Below are positions 34,601-44,653 of a DNA stretch of 64,000 bases, piece by piece. A program made the translations under genes and the position numbers. The notes beneath the pieces were generated by a model, which worked only from the letters and a program-made list of their open reading frames with translations, was not told the origin of the DNA and made no database searches. Numbering within the stretch: the stretch's first letter is position 1; every line of letters starts with the position of its first letter. The DNA is taken from positions 3,846,992-3,910,991 of the forward strand of contig KL647291.1 of assembly GCA_000727475.1 (NCBI GenBank), in the 5' to 3' direction. Source of the DNA: Sarcocystis neurona. Lineage: Eukaryota > Apicomplexa > Conoidasida > Eucoccidiorida > Sarcocystidae.

Positions 34601-37600
34601 TCGTCTACGCATGTACATACAGAATATATATGCATAGGGATACTATATATCCCTATGCAAACCGCACAACATACACGACATACATTCATATATGGCACTG
34701 ACTATCATATCTGTAGATTGAAGCATTATTGACCTGCTTCCAGTGGATATATGTATATATATACGTGACGCTGAATACATATACATATATATATATGTAT
34801 GACGCTGAATACCAAATCTGTAGACCAAATCAGTATTGGCCTGCTTCTACTAGATAGATATACATCTGCATATACATATATATGCGACGCTGGAGACGTC
34901 ATCTGTAAACTCAACTATTATCGGCCTGGCTGTATGGGCCATTTCTAATACATATATATATATATATGTATGTATGTATAGATGTACATACGTTCAATGT
35001 ACTCTAGCCGCATACATGAATAACAATGAATAGGGTTTTCATATAGCAAATTATATACATAACTACATCATATGTACTGTATATATGATGTATACCTGCA
35101 CTATACATCCTCTTTATATTACGTATATAACTACGATATACATTTATATATATATATACATTATATAAAAGTATTGAGTGCTTCCAATATAAGGATATAT
35201 ATGTTTCAACCCCACGAGCCTAATGCTACAATGACGCTGAATACAAAGTCCGTAGACCATGTCAGTATTGCCTTGGCTGTGTTAAACATATACATATATA
35301 TATATGTGCGTGGCACATAATTAGGGCATATGTAGACAAAATTACTGGCCTGATTGCACTGGGCATGTTAATACATATATGTATATATATGTGTTCGTTT
35401 AAAAGGACCGCGGCTGCATGAACTTAAAGCATCAGTCCCATATGCAGTGATTCTTGGGCCCGCGTCTAGTCGAAAGCACGTTCGAGGCCACGCCTGTATC
35501 CTCGGGTTCCCCACGCTTGCGCCACTCCTCCGCGTCCGTCTAATGCGCATGCAAATCTCAAACATATATATATATATATAATGTAAAACGCACGTCTGCA
35601 TTTACGTATAAATGTGTGCAGTTTAACGAATATATATAGAAAGAAAGGCAGAGGGGGGAGGAGGATACACATGTTTCCATGTGAACCCGGAAAGGTCGTG
35701 ACTTGACGCGGAGCTTCCTACAGCACGTGCGCTGTCACACACGTCCTCCGAAGGCAGCGGTGCTGCTTCTGCCTCCTGCTGCTGCCATCAACTGTTGCTG
35801 CTGCTCCGACTGCTATTGCTGCCTTTTGTGCTGCTTCTGCCTGCTGCTGCTACCGCTGCTGGTGCGTCTCGGGATCTCTGCTGTTGCCGTGGCTGCGTCG
35901 CCTTCTCTCCGGCTGCTCCTGCCATCTGCAGCTGCCTCTGGCATGTGCTGGCGTCGCTGTCTTCTGCTGTTGGGCGGTGACTCTCAGCTACTGCGTCTCT
36001 TTGGTTGTGTACAGAGCAGCGCTGCAGCGGGCGTTTCGGCTTCTTCGGCTGCGGGCGGGCCGCACAATGGCAGCGCCGGCTCCAACAATACCAGCAGCAC
36101 AAGGGCACCGGGCGAAGATGATTCGCACTTATTCACTGCGCTGCGACTTCTGGCTCTGGAGCTGCGAAGCTTCACCCAACGCGACCTTCACATCACCGGC
36201 CTTGGGGAACTCATTCCCCCCCTTTGCCTTCATCCCGATGAAGTAAAAAGACTATATTCTCTGCGTGCGCGGCTGTATATGTATGTGCGCGCGTGTGTAG
36301 GTGCGTGGGTGTTTGTATGTGTCTGTGGCCAGCATATATGTGTATATATATATATATGTGTACGTCTCCGTGTGTTTGTCTGAATGTATGTATGTATGTG
36401 TGGTCGTCATACACATGTGGATATGCCTATGTCCGAACATTTGTACGTGTCTGTGGCCAGCGCGTCTACACATATGTCCATGTTTAATGTAGGTGTGTGT
36501 ATATGTGTCTCTGCGGGGTCCTACCCCTCAATGTTTAGGTATATCTATACTTCAGTCTACAATACGTCCTTAGGTGCACGCGTGTGAATAGATCAATTCC
36601 ATCTGTCAAAAGGTGTTTCTCCTCTTTGGGGAGAGAAAGAAGAAATAGAACAAGCGAGAGTGACTCGTGAGTGCCTAGAAAGGCACTTTTCAACAAGTGT
36701 GTATGTAGACTGTCGTATATATACACATATATCTATGTATATATATGTATATTCTTGCACGTATGTGTCTGTCGGATTCACTACGCCTGCCAGCACATAT
36801 CAGTGTATATATGTGTATTTATGTATGTTTGTACGTACATTTTTTCCTTGTCGCTTCGTTACGTTGGTAGGCTGCCGCCGTCTCTGCAGCCGGTGCGAGT
36901 CGTGCTGCTGCGGCTGCTGTTGCTGCTGCTCCGCTTGTCCTGTTACCCGCTTCTGCTGTCGCTAGGACTGTTGCTGCTTCTGTGGTGGTGGTGCTGCTGC
37001 TGCTGTGAATTAGAGCGTCGCAGAGTTGGCTTTAAAAATTTGGCGAGCCGTACACTTCACTTTGCATGCGGAGACAGGGAAGCGGCAGCAGCTGCTGCAG
37101 CATCTGTCGCAGCAGCAGCAGTACCAGAAGAAGCAGCAGTGGCAGCAAGAGCAGCAGCAGGGAGAAGAAGGAGAAGAAGAGGGAGACGGGGAGGAAACGA
37201 AGAAGAAGCAGACGCAGCAACTGACAGGAGTTTCGGCAGCGCAGAGAGCAGCCGAGTTGCAGCGCCGTGCAGAGGTCGAACGGCTCGACGTGCGCGCCGC
37301 TCTTCGAAAACGACTGCAGCAGCAGAAGAAGCGACAGCGGGAAGTGAAGCGAGAGCAGCACCAGGAAGAAAAACGCACACGCTTTGAGAAGGCGCTGCGT
37401 CACAGCATGACCACCCCGGGCACCAATAGCAGCAGCAACAGCAGCAGTGCGGAACAGGAGAACTGCGGCAGCAGCGGAGCAGCTGCTTCTGGGGGCGCCT
37501 GTGCTGCTGCTGCCGCTGCCGCCAAGTTGTCGGTAGAAAAGCAGAAGCAGCTGCTCGAACAAATTATGAACGTCAAATCAACCATAGAGAGCCACGTCAA

Positions 37601-40600
37601 CAAAGTAGGATGTCCACCTCTCTCTCTCTGCAGATATTGCATACAGATATATGCGTATGTTTGATATATATACATATATGTATGCATACGCGCGCATATT
37701 TATGTAATGTAGGTCCGGCATAAGTATATTACATATACATAAATACAACCCTGTGTACATTTACCATATACACACGCACCTGGACTGAACACATATATAT
37801 AGAGAGCCAGCGCATATATATACATGTGTATATATGCATGTCTGTATATCGTAGATGTGTGTATATATATGCTTGTCCTACATGAATAGATATTTGATAT
37901 ATGGAAAGTATAATATAATGACCGCAATTCACAGCAGACAATGCCGTGGAGTCCTTGCTTATCTGAGCACAGACAGACATATCCTATGTCTACGAAGAAG
38001 GAAGACAGAGACGAGACTTCTACACAAATGCATATATATATATATATATATATATTATGTACATGTAAGATTATATATGTACGTATTTCTTTGAAGGTCT
38101 TATAGAGACAGGAAGAGGGTACGTATTGTGTGTGTGTTGCACATGTGGCGTACTTGTGATGAGCAGAAAACGCTGCAGAGATAAAAGTGGCACTGCGTTA
38201 CTACGGTGTGATGGACGTACAGAAACGTGTGTGATACAAAAAATAGCAAATGAAGGGTGTAGCCATAAATTTGAACTCACACGTGCAATACAGACGCTAG
38301 TATACCCATGTATATATGCACATGTGGATGCCCACGACATACGTACATGTACACATACGTACGCCTACATATATACACGTATGTACATATACATATATAT
38401 ATATATGTACTTCCACGTTTACATTTATATGTATGTATATATATTTACACACATATCCTTACACGTATATACGTACATGTATATGCAGAACTACACAGAA
38501 AATGCACATATGCATATACGTAGATGTATATACATATAGCCGTATATATTTATATAGATAGATAGATAGATAGACAGATAAACATTTATGCGTACATTCT
38601 TGTACATACATACATACACACATACATACAATCACATACGTACTCAGACGTGCGCATATATATATATATGTATATAATACATGCACATACATATACGTAC
38701 ATCTAGATCTCTCTGCCTACCCACATGAACACGCATGCGCAAGTCCGGACGGCAGGCAGTGGAATATGTACGAAGTAAAATGTTAGAGAGACGGGAAGAT
38801 TATTATATCCCCGGCAGTAGCTGTGCTGTCTCTGTGTGCTCGAAGAGTTGTCTCTGCTGTGAAGAGCACCATCACATTTCGGCTCGAACAGCCGCGAAGC
38901 AGCTGAACGCTGTCTTTCTCTCTCTATACATATACATATGTGTATATGTGCATATATATACATATATGAGTGGAGAGATATAGGTGGGCACATATATATA
39001 TAATACATTCATAGCTGTAGGCGTTCAATTTCTGCTGCGAGCGACGGCTTTCGTACTTAAGTTCTGAACAGCTATGAACAAGCTGAAGACCACGTGTCTG
39101 TCTCTGCATACATTTATGGCTATTTACATATGGATATTCGCACATATACATACACATATAAGAGAGAGAGTTTGCATGCATTGCTGCGTGTATGTAGATA
39201 CTTTTTACATGGGCGTAAAGACGCGGGCGAGCACAGCAGCAGGGAAAGCAGCACCTGAGCAGCAAGAAGAGCCCTGCCCCCGTCTCCATCGAATTCTCCA
39301 TGAGTCTCCTCGTCTACCCATCAGAGACAGCAACTTTTCCTTCTACGTTTTCTGTGTCTGCACGGCTACTTCCTTTGTGACTCTCAATATATAGATATCA
39401 TGTCTCGTATCGAGGAGTGTACACATATGTATTTGTATGTCCCCCTGCAGAAACCCGTACATCTACCCGGATGTATGGGGTTGCCCATCTGTGCAGATCG
39501 ATAGATATACGTGTCTACTCACGCGCACACGTGCGTCTATAAAAGACACAAACTTTTCGGTGCCAACGCCGGGCAGAGACATGAAGCCACCTCGTTGAAA
39601 ACAGAGTGAGTGCGTATTATACCGCTGCGTGTGTGCCGGCGACGTCTGCAAACCTTCCCGCACACGTGTATATACATCTGCACATGTATACATTTATACA
39701 CATACACACACATTTGTTTCTATGTGTATAAATGTATCTATATTCGCATATACTCGCGTATGAAAATATATACATATATATGTACGTAGATGTATAAACG
39801 TGTGCAGGTGGGTACGTAGGGGGCAAAACGAAGTAGAAATGCAGTTACACATATGGCGTGTATACACATACATGTGTGTGTATATATATGCGTGTATGAA
39901 CGTATGCATGCATATATATATGATTGAGGGTGTGCGTGTGTGTACGTATGGGGGAGAACGACTAGAAGTACATGGGACAGGCTTGTAGTGCCACTGCTGT
40001 TTTGCTGAATGCCAGGCGGAGTACGAAGAGGAGCAGCAGATGCTGAAGCTGCTGGAAAAGCAGGACGTGAAAGAAGAATTTAAGCAGACTATCAAAGAGC
40101 TGTCTGTACAAGCGTGGCATTGCCAACAAGTAATCACCCACTCTTCTACGTCGGAAGGCCTTGTCCCCCTACCTATGCATATTTACATACCTCTCTATCT
40201 ATACATATAAATATATATATTTGTATCTATACAGTTTACATATAGTGGTCGATATGTAGACACGCGTGTACAGCAGGTGCCTCTTATATATATATATATA
40301 TTTACTTATCTATTTATATATAGATGTGCGGATGGACTTAGTATGTGCGCCTTACTTCTCTATATATAAGTGCCGTCACTCGGACATCAATATCTCCGCA
40401 GCTTCCACATCTATATATACGCGGGTTTGCATATACGAACCCAGACAGAGAGACGCTTATCAACGGAGTCTGAAGATGACGTTGTGGCACTTCTTCGCGA
40501 CTGCTTCGACGTGCTGCTGCCGCAGCTGTTTTGACTGCCTCGCCCCAGACGCATCTTCTAGCGGCAGCGCAGGCAGAGTTACGAAGACGCTTACATATAC

Positions 40601-42323
40601 ATATATATATATATATATGTATATAGATGTTCACGTATAGTTGACAAGAAAAACGTGCGTATATCGATAGACGGTAGAGACACGTATTTGTACGTATATC
40701 CAGTCAGACTTGGTGATGCAGACTTTCATATGTAAATAGATGGTATAGAGACACGTACATATGTCTAGGAAATAAGTGCATTACTGCTTGACGTGTGTGC
40801 ATGCAGACAAACACAAACATGTCAGCGCATGCAGAAGGAGCAGGCGCGGGTTTGTGCATATATATATGTGTGTGTGTATGCATGGCTACATCGATATTTC
40901 TTACATGCACCTGTATATCTGTGCCTACGCATGAAGTGTATGTGTGCATATATATATATATATATAGATAGATAGGTAGATAGAAATGAATAGTAATGTG
41001 GACATAAACAGTTACATATGAATATACATATATATATATATATATAAATATGTACGAGTGCAGAGGATATGCATGGGAACAGGAGCGCGTGGGGTTGTAG
41101 GTCTGCAGAGATGCATGCACGTGCTTCATCTATGTATTTCTCTGCGTTCACCCGTTTCTGCCTTTTTCTCTCGATAAACTGCAGTGCGACAAGTACTCGG
41201 ACAAAGTAAATCCTGTCTGCAAAGCAGAGGGCCACACATTTACTCGTGTCAACACAAAAAAGCGCTTCTTCGCGTGCCCCTCTTGCAACTACTCTCCGAT
41301 CGTTGCCGTCGGCCAGACCCTTCCTGAGGCGTGTCCGAAGTAAGTAGTCCCCAAGAACTTTTCTTCTTCGTCTTCGTCTGCTGCTGGTGTGCCACGCCGA
41401 CTCTCCGCACCTGTTGTCTCATCATTTTCTTCCCTACTGACCCGCTTGTCGGCGCGCAGGGCTGCTGCTGCTGCGACTGCTCCGGGTCGAACTGCTGCTG
41501 CTGCTCGGGATTGGGCTGCTGCTGCTGGTCCAAGTGCTGCTGCTCCCCCGCCACGACTACTCCTGTTGGTGCGACTGCTGCGGCGACCGCAGTCCTTGCT
41601 CCCCCGGGGCCGCGCGACCGCGGCTGTTGCTGCTGTTGGCGCTGCTGCACCTCCTAGCCATCCTGCTGCTGCTACTGCAGAAGCTGTCGGAGCAATAGTC
41701 TGCTGCAGAAATAAAGCTGTATTCGGAGCGCATCAAGAAAAGAAAGACGCATTGAAGTAGCCACACGCAAGGGGGAGAACAGTCGCGGTGGACGTTGTAT
41801 AAAGGCGTCTATATGTATGTATCTACCTGGCTTTACATCTTGTGCAGCGGAGGCAAAGATCTATACCTACACGCAAGTTCCTCTCTATGGCTTGGCAGTG
41901 ACCTGCGCAGGGCTGCCGTTATTTTTCTGTGGATCCGGCTACCTCGTATGGCTGCCCTGTACACGTGTCTCTATGTGTGTGTCTCCCTGTACAGAGCTTG
42001 CCAGTACTCTGTTTAATTAGCTTGCCACTGCTACGTGGAGTTGTATGCTGTGCCACTCGTGTATATATGCATGCACACGCATATATAAAATATATATTAT
42101 TGCGCATATAACCGCAAAGTATATCTGTGACTATTAGCGTTAATATATGTACATGTAGGTGCATAGCTTGCGCAGAGAAAAATACATCTGTGTACGGCGC
42201 GTGCGAGATTTTCGACGCCGCAGGTGCCGCACTGCCCTGTCGTCCCTGCTGCTGCCTGCGATCTCTGCGTACAAAGCGAAGAGCGTCAGGCTGTTGCCTC
42301 ACGAGGTTCTGTCTATCGAGTAA
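22883..42323 (+). CDS. MCM10: MCM10 DNA replication initiation factor, multi-exon gene
   Basis: Mcm10 binds the replicative helicase and polymerase alpha and helps start DNA replication. Proposed exons: 22883-23239, 23912-24156, 25087-25204, 27124-27200, 29874-30379, 32482-about 33750, 36015-36242, 37014-37604, 40016-40129, 41185-41339, 42224-42323. Phases match at all joins except around 33.75 and 36.0 kb, where they are unresolved. In order the product shows: a pre-OB segment ([20 protein letters not shown]); the OB fold ([58 protein letters not shown]); a CCCH zinc finger ([14 protein letters not shown] joined to GNFCRYH); a long Ala/Gln/Ser linker; and the C-terminal domain ([47 protein letters not shown]). 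The product would be about 1,250 residues, longer than animal Mcm10 because of the linker. Identification is by eye. Confidence 0.9.
23240..23911. other. MCM10 intron 1, CTG-rich
   Basis: The intron is dominated by CTG/GCT repeats in the sense direction, including a 38-bp direct duplication (CTGCTGCTGGCGCTGCTACT and following, at 23,404 and 23,442) and repeated TTCTGACACTG units at 23,720-23,810. Confidence 0.6.
23912..24156 (+). CDS. MCM10: MCM10 exon 2: first half of OB fold
   Basis: After acceptor GTCTGCAG it reads [20 protein letters not shown], then a Gly/Ala insert, then [20 protein letters not shown]. This is the Mcm10 OB-fold pattern of a hydrophobic strand, W-x-L-x-D, and a further strand. 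Donor GTATTC follows AG in phase 2; the next exon's G completes an Arg codon. Confidence 0.88.
24157..25086. other. MCM10 intron 2, CTG-rich
   Basis: A short ATGT-rich stretch is followed by about 700 bp rich in sense CTG/GCT. Minus-strand frames of 112-233 codons (Gln/Arg/Ser or Ala) and plus-strand Leu/Cys frames arise from the repeat. Splicing removes it from the OB fold. Confidence 0.6.
25087..25204 (+). CDS. MCM10: MCM10 exon 3: second half of OB fold
   Basis: The acceptor CTGCCCTGCAG leads into [20 protein letters not shown] and [12 protein letters not shown], the conserved ALLNP and SVD strands of the Mcm10 OB fold. Donor GTAGGT, phase 0. The 39 codons fit exactly between neighbouring phases. 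Confidence 0.92.
25205..27123. other. MCM10 intron 3
   Basis: Contents: TA/GTAT microsatellite at 25,380-25,440, pyrimidine-rich sequence at 25,480-25,620, a (TAC)n/(ACT)n stretch at 25,837-25,865, and TA microsatellites at 26,340-26,440 and 26,890-27,020. A plus frame at 25,831-26,379 (182 codons) contains Cys-rich segments but no acceptable role, because exons 3 and 4 join in phase and complete the conserved fold. Confidence 0.55.
27124..27200 (+). CDS. MCM10: MCM10 exon 4: first two zinc ligands of CCCH finger
   Basis: The acceptor GCGCATGCAG is followed by [20 protein letters not shown] and RMLVY, and donor GTAAGT in phase 2. Joined to exon 3 it gives [13 protein letters not shown], the usual transition from OB fold to zinc finger in this family. 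The longer frames over this stretch in other phases contain stops or lack the motif. Confidence 0.9.
27201..29873. other. MCM10 intron 4, microsatellite-rich
   Basis: A 2.7-kb intron of TA/GTAT microsatellites (27.5-27.65, 27.8, 28.05-28.3, 28.64, 28.92, 29.15-29.29, 29.5-29.57, 29.7-29.76 kb) with unique spacers and one degenerate repeat family. No exon was recognised. Confidence 0.6.
28009..28356. repeat. Degenerate repeat, two full copies and one partial
   Basis: GCAGGCCGACAGTAACGTGC (28,110) and GCAGGTCGACCGTAACATGC (28,273) begin two copies 163 bp apart that stay similar for about 80 bp (CATAGTAARTGCTRAGTC, then TTTRYCTGRACTAGA). A partial copy, GGAGGCCGAGAGTAACGTGC, starts at 28,009. 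Microsatellite fills the space between copies. Confidence 0.8.
29874..30379 (+). CDS. MCM10: MCM10 exon 5: rest of zinc finger and start of linker
   Basis: The first base completes a Val codon, followed by [20 protein letters not shown], supplying the third Cys and the His of the C-x9-C-x12-C-x2-H finger. A Gln/Ala/Ser-rich linker follows. The 3' end is placed at donor GTAAAT in phase 1 after RQSSSLR; an extension to the stop at 30,481 is possible but less likely. Confidence 0.82.
30380..32481. other. MCM10 intron 5 with a GC-rich non-repetitive island
   Basis: 30.5-31.0 kb and 31.98-32.25 kb are microsatellite-rich. Between 31,050 and 31,970 lies GC-rich unique sequence with open frames on both strands. 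Examples are minus 31,498-31,049, with donor GTGAGT after KPARM, and plus 31,417-31,704. A plus exon-like piece at 31,734-31,788 reads [18 protein letters not shown], and [14 protein letters not shown] lies near 31,936. Extra MCM10 exons or a nested gene are possible; none could be placed in phase. Confidence 0.4.
32482..33773 (+). CDS. MCM10: MCM10 exon 6: Ala/Gln/Ser-rich linker
   Basis: The exon begins at acceptor CTTATCGTCAG, whose two leading bases complete an Arg codon from exon 5. About 430 codons of Gln then Ala/Ser/Pro/Gly-rich sequence contain no stop; it ends with a normal helical segment ([35 protein letters not shown]). The stop at 33,771 is probably spliced out, but none of the nearby GT sites (33,751, 33,769) fits exon 7 in phase. 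Assignment to MCM10 rests on phase and position only, since the linker is not conserved. Confidence 0.6.
33774..36014. other. MCM10 intron 6
   Basis: Unique sequence (33.8-34.5 kb) is followed by microsatellites with an embedded degenerate repeat family (34.7-35.4 kb), then CTG-rich sequence at 35,760-36,000 ahead of exon 7. The plus frame through 35,703-36,014 is Leu/Cys/Ala repeat and is treated as intronic. Confidence 0.5.
34695..35390. repeat. Five-copy degenerate repeat with TATATA spacers
   Basis: A core resembling GACGCTGAATAC ... TCTGTAGA ... AGTATTGGCCTGCTTCTA followed by a TATATA run recurs around 34,710, 34,801, 34,886, 35,232 and 35,325. Copies two and four share GACGCTGAATAC and TAGACCA plus GTCAGTATTG-like blocks. 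The first and last are diverged. Spacing is 75-110 bp within groups, the middle group being followed by 270 bp of TA-rich sequence. Confidence 0.75.
36015..36242 (+). CDS. MCM10: MCM10 exon 7 (probable)
   Basis: The acceptor TGTGTACAG is followed by a Ser/Ala/Gly-rich stretch and then [20 protein letters not shown] and [20 protein letters not shown], ending at donor GTAAAA in phase 0. The sequence is clearly coding-like, but no Mcm10 motif is present, so it could belong to a different transcript. Its phase fits exon 8. Confidence 0.55.
36243..37013. other. MCM10 intron 7
   Basis: It contains GTAT microsatellites and a two-copy motif TGTCTGTGGCCAGC (36,320 and 36,450). A CTG-rich run at 36,900-36,970 lies before the acceptor at 37,013. 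Confidence 0.5.
37014..37604 (+). CDS. MCM10: MCM10 exon 8: Gln/Glu/Lys-rich helix before C-terminal domain
   Basis: It starts after GTGAATTAG with [21 protein letters not shown] Gln-rich and then Arg/Lys/Glu-rich helix follows, and it ends with [20 protein letters not shown]. That last helix aligns in length and charge with the helix preceding the Mcm10 C-terminal zinc domain. The donor GTAGGA is modest. 197 codons, phase 0 in and out. Confidence 0.78.
37605..40015. other. MCM10 intron 8, microsatellite-rich
   Basis: A 2.4-kb stretch of TA, CATA and GATA microsatellites (for example GATAGATAGATAGATAGA near 38,559) separated by 50-200 bp of unique sequence. A GC-richer stretch at 39,220-39,370 is open in one plus frame, but the exon 8 to exon 9 join already matches family length. 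Confidence 0.6.
40016..40129 (+). CDS. MCM10: MCM10 exon 9: start of C-terminal zinc domain
   Basis: After acceptor ATGCCAG it reads [20 protein letters not shown] and ends SVQAWHCQQ at donor GTAATC, phase 0. This is the Mcm10 pattern of a conserved helix leading directly to the first C-x2-C pair, whose second Cys is the first residue of the next exon. Confidence 0.9.
40130..41184. other. MCM10 intron 9
   Basis: TA and GATA microsatellites (40.2-40.4, 40.6, 40.95-41.05 kb) flank a unique stretch at 40,480-40,590 that is open on plus. Nothing is needed here, since the flanking exons join a C-x2-C motif directly. Confidence 0.6.
41185..41339 (+). CDS. MCM10: MCM10 exon 10: core of C-terminal zinc domain
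   Basis: It begins [19 protein letters not shown] and continues with [12 protein letters not shown] and [12 protein letters not shown]. The KRFF followed by two close cysteines, and the C...C....H block before it, are the Mcm10 C-terminal signature. Donor GTAAGT after AA in phase 2. Here the pair after KRFF is C-x2-C, where animal Mcm10 usually has C-x1-C. Confidence 0.93.
41340..42223. other. MCM10 intron 10
   Basis: A CTG/GCT-rich block (41,460-41,680) is followed by unique and microsatellite sequence. An acceptor at 41,460 (GGCGCGCAG) would add an Ala-rich frame ending at 41,760 but would lose the final C-x2-C, so it was not chosen. Confidence 0.5.
42224..42323 (+). CDS. MCM10: MCM10 exon 11: C-terminus
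   Basis: The acceptor GACGCCGCAG adds G to complete Lys, then [20 protein letters not shown] and [12 protein letters not shown] to a TAA at 42,321. This restores the last C-x2-C (CPKC) and ends the protein about 32 residues later, near the usual distance. A rival acceptor at 42,158 also restores CPKC but opens a Cys-rich frame without a nearby stop. Confidence 0.6.
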
Positions 42324-43124
42324 GTTCCCCCGACACTTTTTCTTCTTCGGCGATCTGTCCCGGCCCCGCTGCCGTAGCTGTTCGGAGAACTGATTTTCTG
42401 ACTCGTATTCTCTTTTTCTACTTCAAAGTAAGTCTTCGGCAAATCTCACTCTGTCTGGTGGTCTCCTCGTCGTCGCCGTCGACGCAGCCTATCTTCCGGG
42501 GCAACTTGTCCCCTTGCTGCTGCCCTGCTGTTCTTCCTGCGTCCGCCTGTGACGACGCCTGTGCCGACGCAGAAGCCGCTGGATCTCTTTTTCCCTCTGC
42601 TGCTGCTGCGGACTTTCCCCTTGTTGCTGCGTCTCCTCCACAGGCGTCGCCTTTGTCGCACGTTTTTCCCGTTACTGCTGCTGCTCCGTTGCTGTCCCCT
42701 CCGTCGGTCACCTCCTGCTGCAGCCACCACGTCTTGACGTTTTCCTCATTTGAGTTGTCTCTGCAGCCTCGTGTCTCTCGGCGACTCTTTCTCCGCTGGG
42801 CCTTCCCGTCGTTCTTTTATTATTCCCCTCTCTGTTCTCTCCCCCTGCAGGGGCTTGAACCAACTCTACGTACACGTGCACACTGCCGTCATACGTAGAT
42901 TTCTTTATGGATGTAAATATGTGTTCATGTTGTGTGTGTTGCTCTCTGTACGGAGGCACGCATGGGGATGTGTCTGTATCCCTCCACAGAGAAATTACAG
43001 AAAAATTTCCCACTCAGAGAAAAGTCTTTGTCTCGTCTATACGCGTAGGTACAGCCTCATCTGCATGTGCAAGTAGGTACTTGGGCTGCCTAGAAAGACG
43101 CAGGCCCTTACACATTATCTACGC
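42324..43124. other. Downstream of MCM10, CTG/CTC-rich
   Basis: A plus frame continues through 42,898 (Ser/Pro/Ala/Leu-rich), and minus frames of 94-97 codons (Gly/Ala/Arg/Asp-rich) overlap it. Both strands look open because the sequence is GC-rich and repeat-derived. A downstream exon of an alternative MCM10 transcript cannot be excluded. Confidence 0.35.
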
Positions 43125-44268
43125 ATGGAGGCCGCCGCGTTCAAAGATAGGTATAGGTCCGTAGATTTGCATTCGCGTGTATCCATACATGTATGTATAC
43201 ATATATGTACTTATGTATACGTATACATATATATACATATATATGTATGTGGATGTACACACAGGTCTGCGCTCGTGCAGAGGGGCATGGGAAAGCTACG
43301 CATCTCCCGTTCTATGGGAAAATGAACTGACGTTGTTTTGCGCCTCTGTGCAAGTGCCGGCTTCCACATATGCGTAGGCGGTCGTACGGATACAGCAACA
43401 CGAATAGAACGCATGTATTTACAGATCTATCCACGTAGGCCTCCGCACACTTACATACGTACACGCGTCCTCTCATAAATCTGTCTATCTATATATGTGT
43501 ATAAATGCACGTACAAGCGTTTGGGTAGGTATATCTGCTTGTGCAGGTTGAATTCTCTTGTGTGTGGAGACACACTCACAGAGAAACTTAGCCTGGGCGC
43601 AGATGCAGGTATACAGACATGAATATTTAGCTGTCCGTATACATATATATATATATGTGTGGGGACGTGAGTGTGGGCGTCTGTTTAGTTAGACAGAGAT
43701 ACAGAGAAGGGGAAAAGACGGGAAAAGAAGAAGACAGACGAATTAGAAGGAAAGTGCGTGCATGCTAGTGCAACCCAATATCTGCGTTAGCGCACGTGGT
43801 TGGCAAAGTGTACATTTCTATGTGTGGAAAGGCTTACACGTACATGCGTCTATCTCACCAAGACAAAACAGATACACAGAGAATGCGAGAGACACTTGTA
43901 CATACGCGCATACATATATAGAGAGATATGTGGAGATGGAAGCGTATGCAGGAGAATTTGTGTGCGCACTGCTTCAGCGGGGAGGAGGACGACTGGCGCT
44001 GCCGACTGCGAGGTTCGAAACACCGCGACGGCAGGGCAGAGGAGGCGTCGAACGAAGAAGTGTTTGCTGCTGATATCAGGGAGAATCCGCTCGAAAATGA
44101 CTAAGTATACATACAGATTCACACACACATGTGTATGTGAATGAGTAGAACTTTGTTTTCCTGTGTGAAGACGCCTGTGTCTTTCACTGCAGTACGGAGA
44201 CTGAAGGACACAACTTTACGTCTACCGACCTCTCTCTTCTTCCTATACCTAGGCGTAACTCAATATAA
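43125..44268 (+). CDS. Small candidate gene of unknown function, three exons
   Basis: The proposed exons are 43125-43150 (ATG, MEAAAFKDR, donor GTATAG), 43952-44104 and 44193-44268 (acceptor TTTCACTGCAG, ending TEGHNFTSTDLSLLPIPRR to TAA). All phases agree, giving an 85-residue basic protein. However, the middle exon has a second attractive frame after the same acceptor: ENLCAHCFSGEEDDWRCRLR, then an acidic tail ending ENPLEND and a TAA at 44,102. That would make it the Cys-containing C-terminus of a different protein. The middle segment is coding-like in either reading. No family was recognised. Confidence 0.35.
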
Positions 44269-44653
44269 ACTATACACGTATGTAAATATTTGTATTAAAT
44301 GTTGTGTTTTCTGAGATTCGTGCGTCCGAGCTGCGCAGAGGACAAGCCTTGGACGTGCAAGGGGAAACTTCGTTTCTTCTCCATTTCCTGCATGTGTACT
44401 CTTCGTGACCACGCTTACGACTGGATACCTACTTCCCTGAGAAAGCGTAAATGTCAACGTGTGTACGTACAAGGACCCACATGTGTGTTTATATATCTAT
44501 ATATATACAGATAGATAGACGGGTACAAATAAATGTAGATGCAGACAAACAGGTAGGCACAGATACATGGAGAGACATACATATATATATATATATATAC
44601 GTGGGTACTTCTCAATATGTATAGATGTTTACGCATGAGTGCCTCTGTATATA
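44269..44653. other. Interval with TA microsatellite
   Basis: Unique sequence (44,290-44,460) is followed by TATATA and GATA microsatellite (44,490-44,600). A short plus frame at 44,299-44,514 has no supporting features. Confidence 0.4.

Noticed and set aside
41389..41760. Ala-rich plus frame reachable from the MCM10 exon 10 donor
   Set aside because: It splices in phase but destroys the last zinc-binding pair; the acceptor at 42,223 keeps it and ends the protein at the expected length.
44005..44025. GGTTCGAAACACC resembling a tRNA B box
   Set aside because: No A box, acceptor stem or cloverleaf could be drawn around it, and it lies within a coding-like exon.
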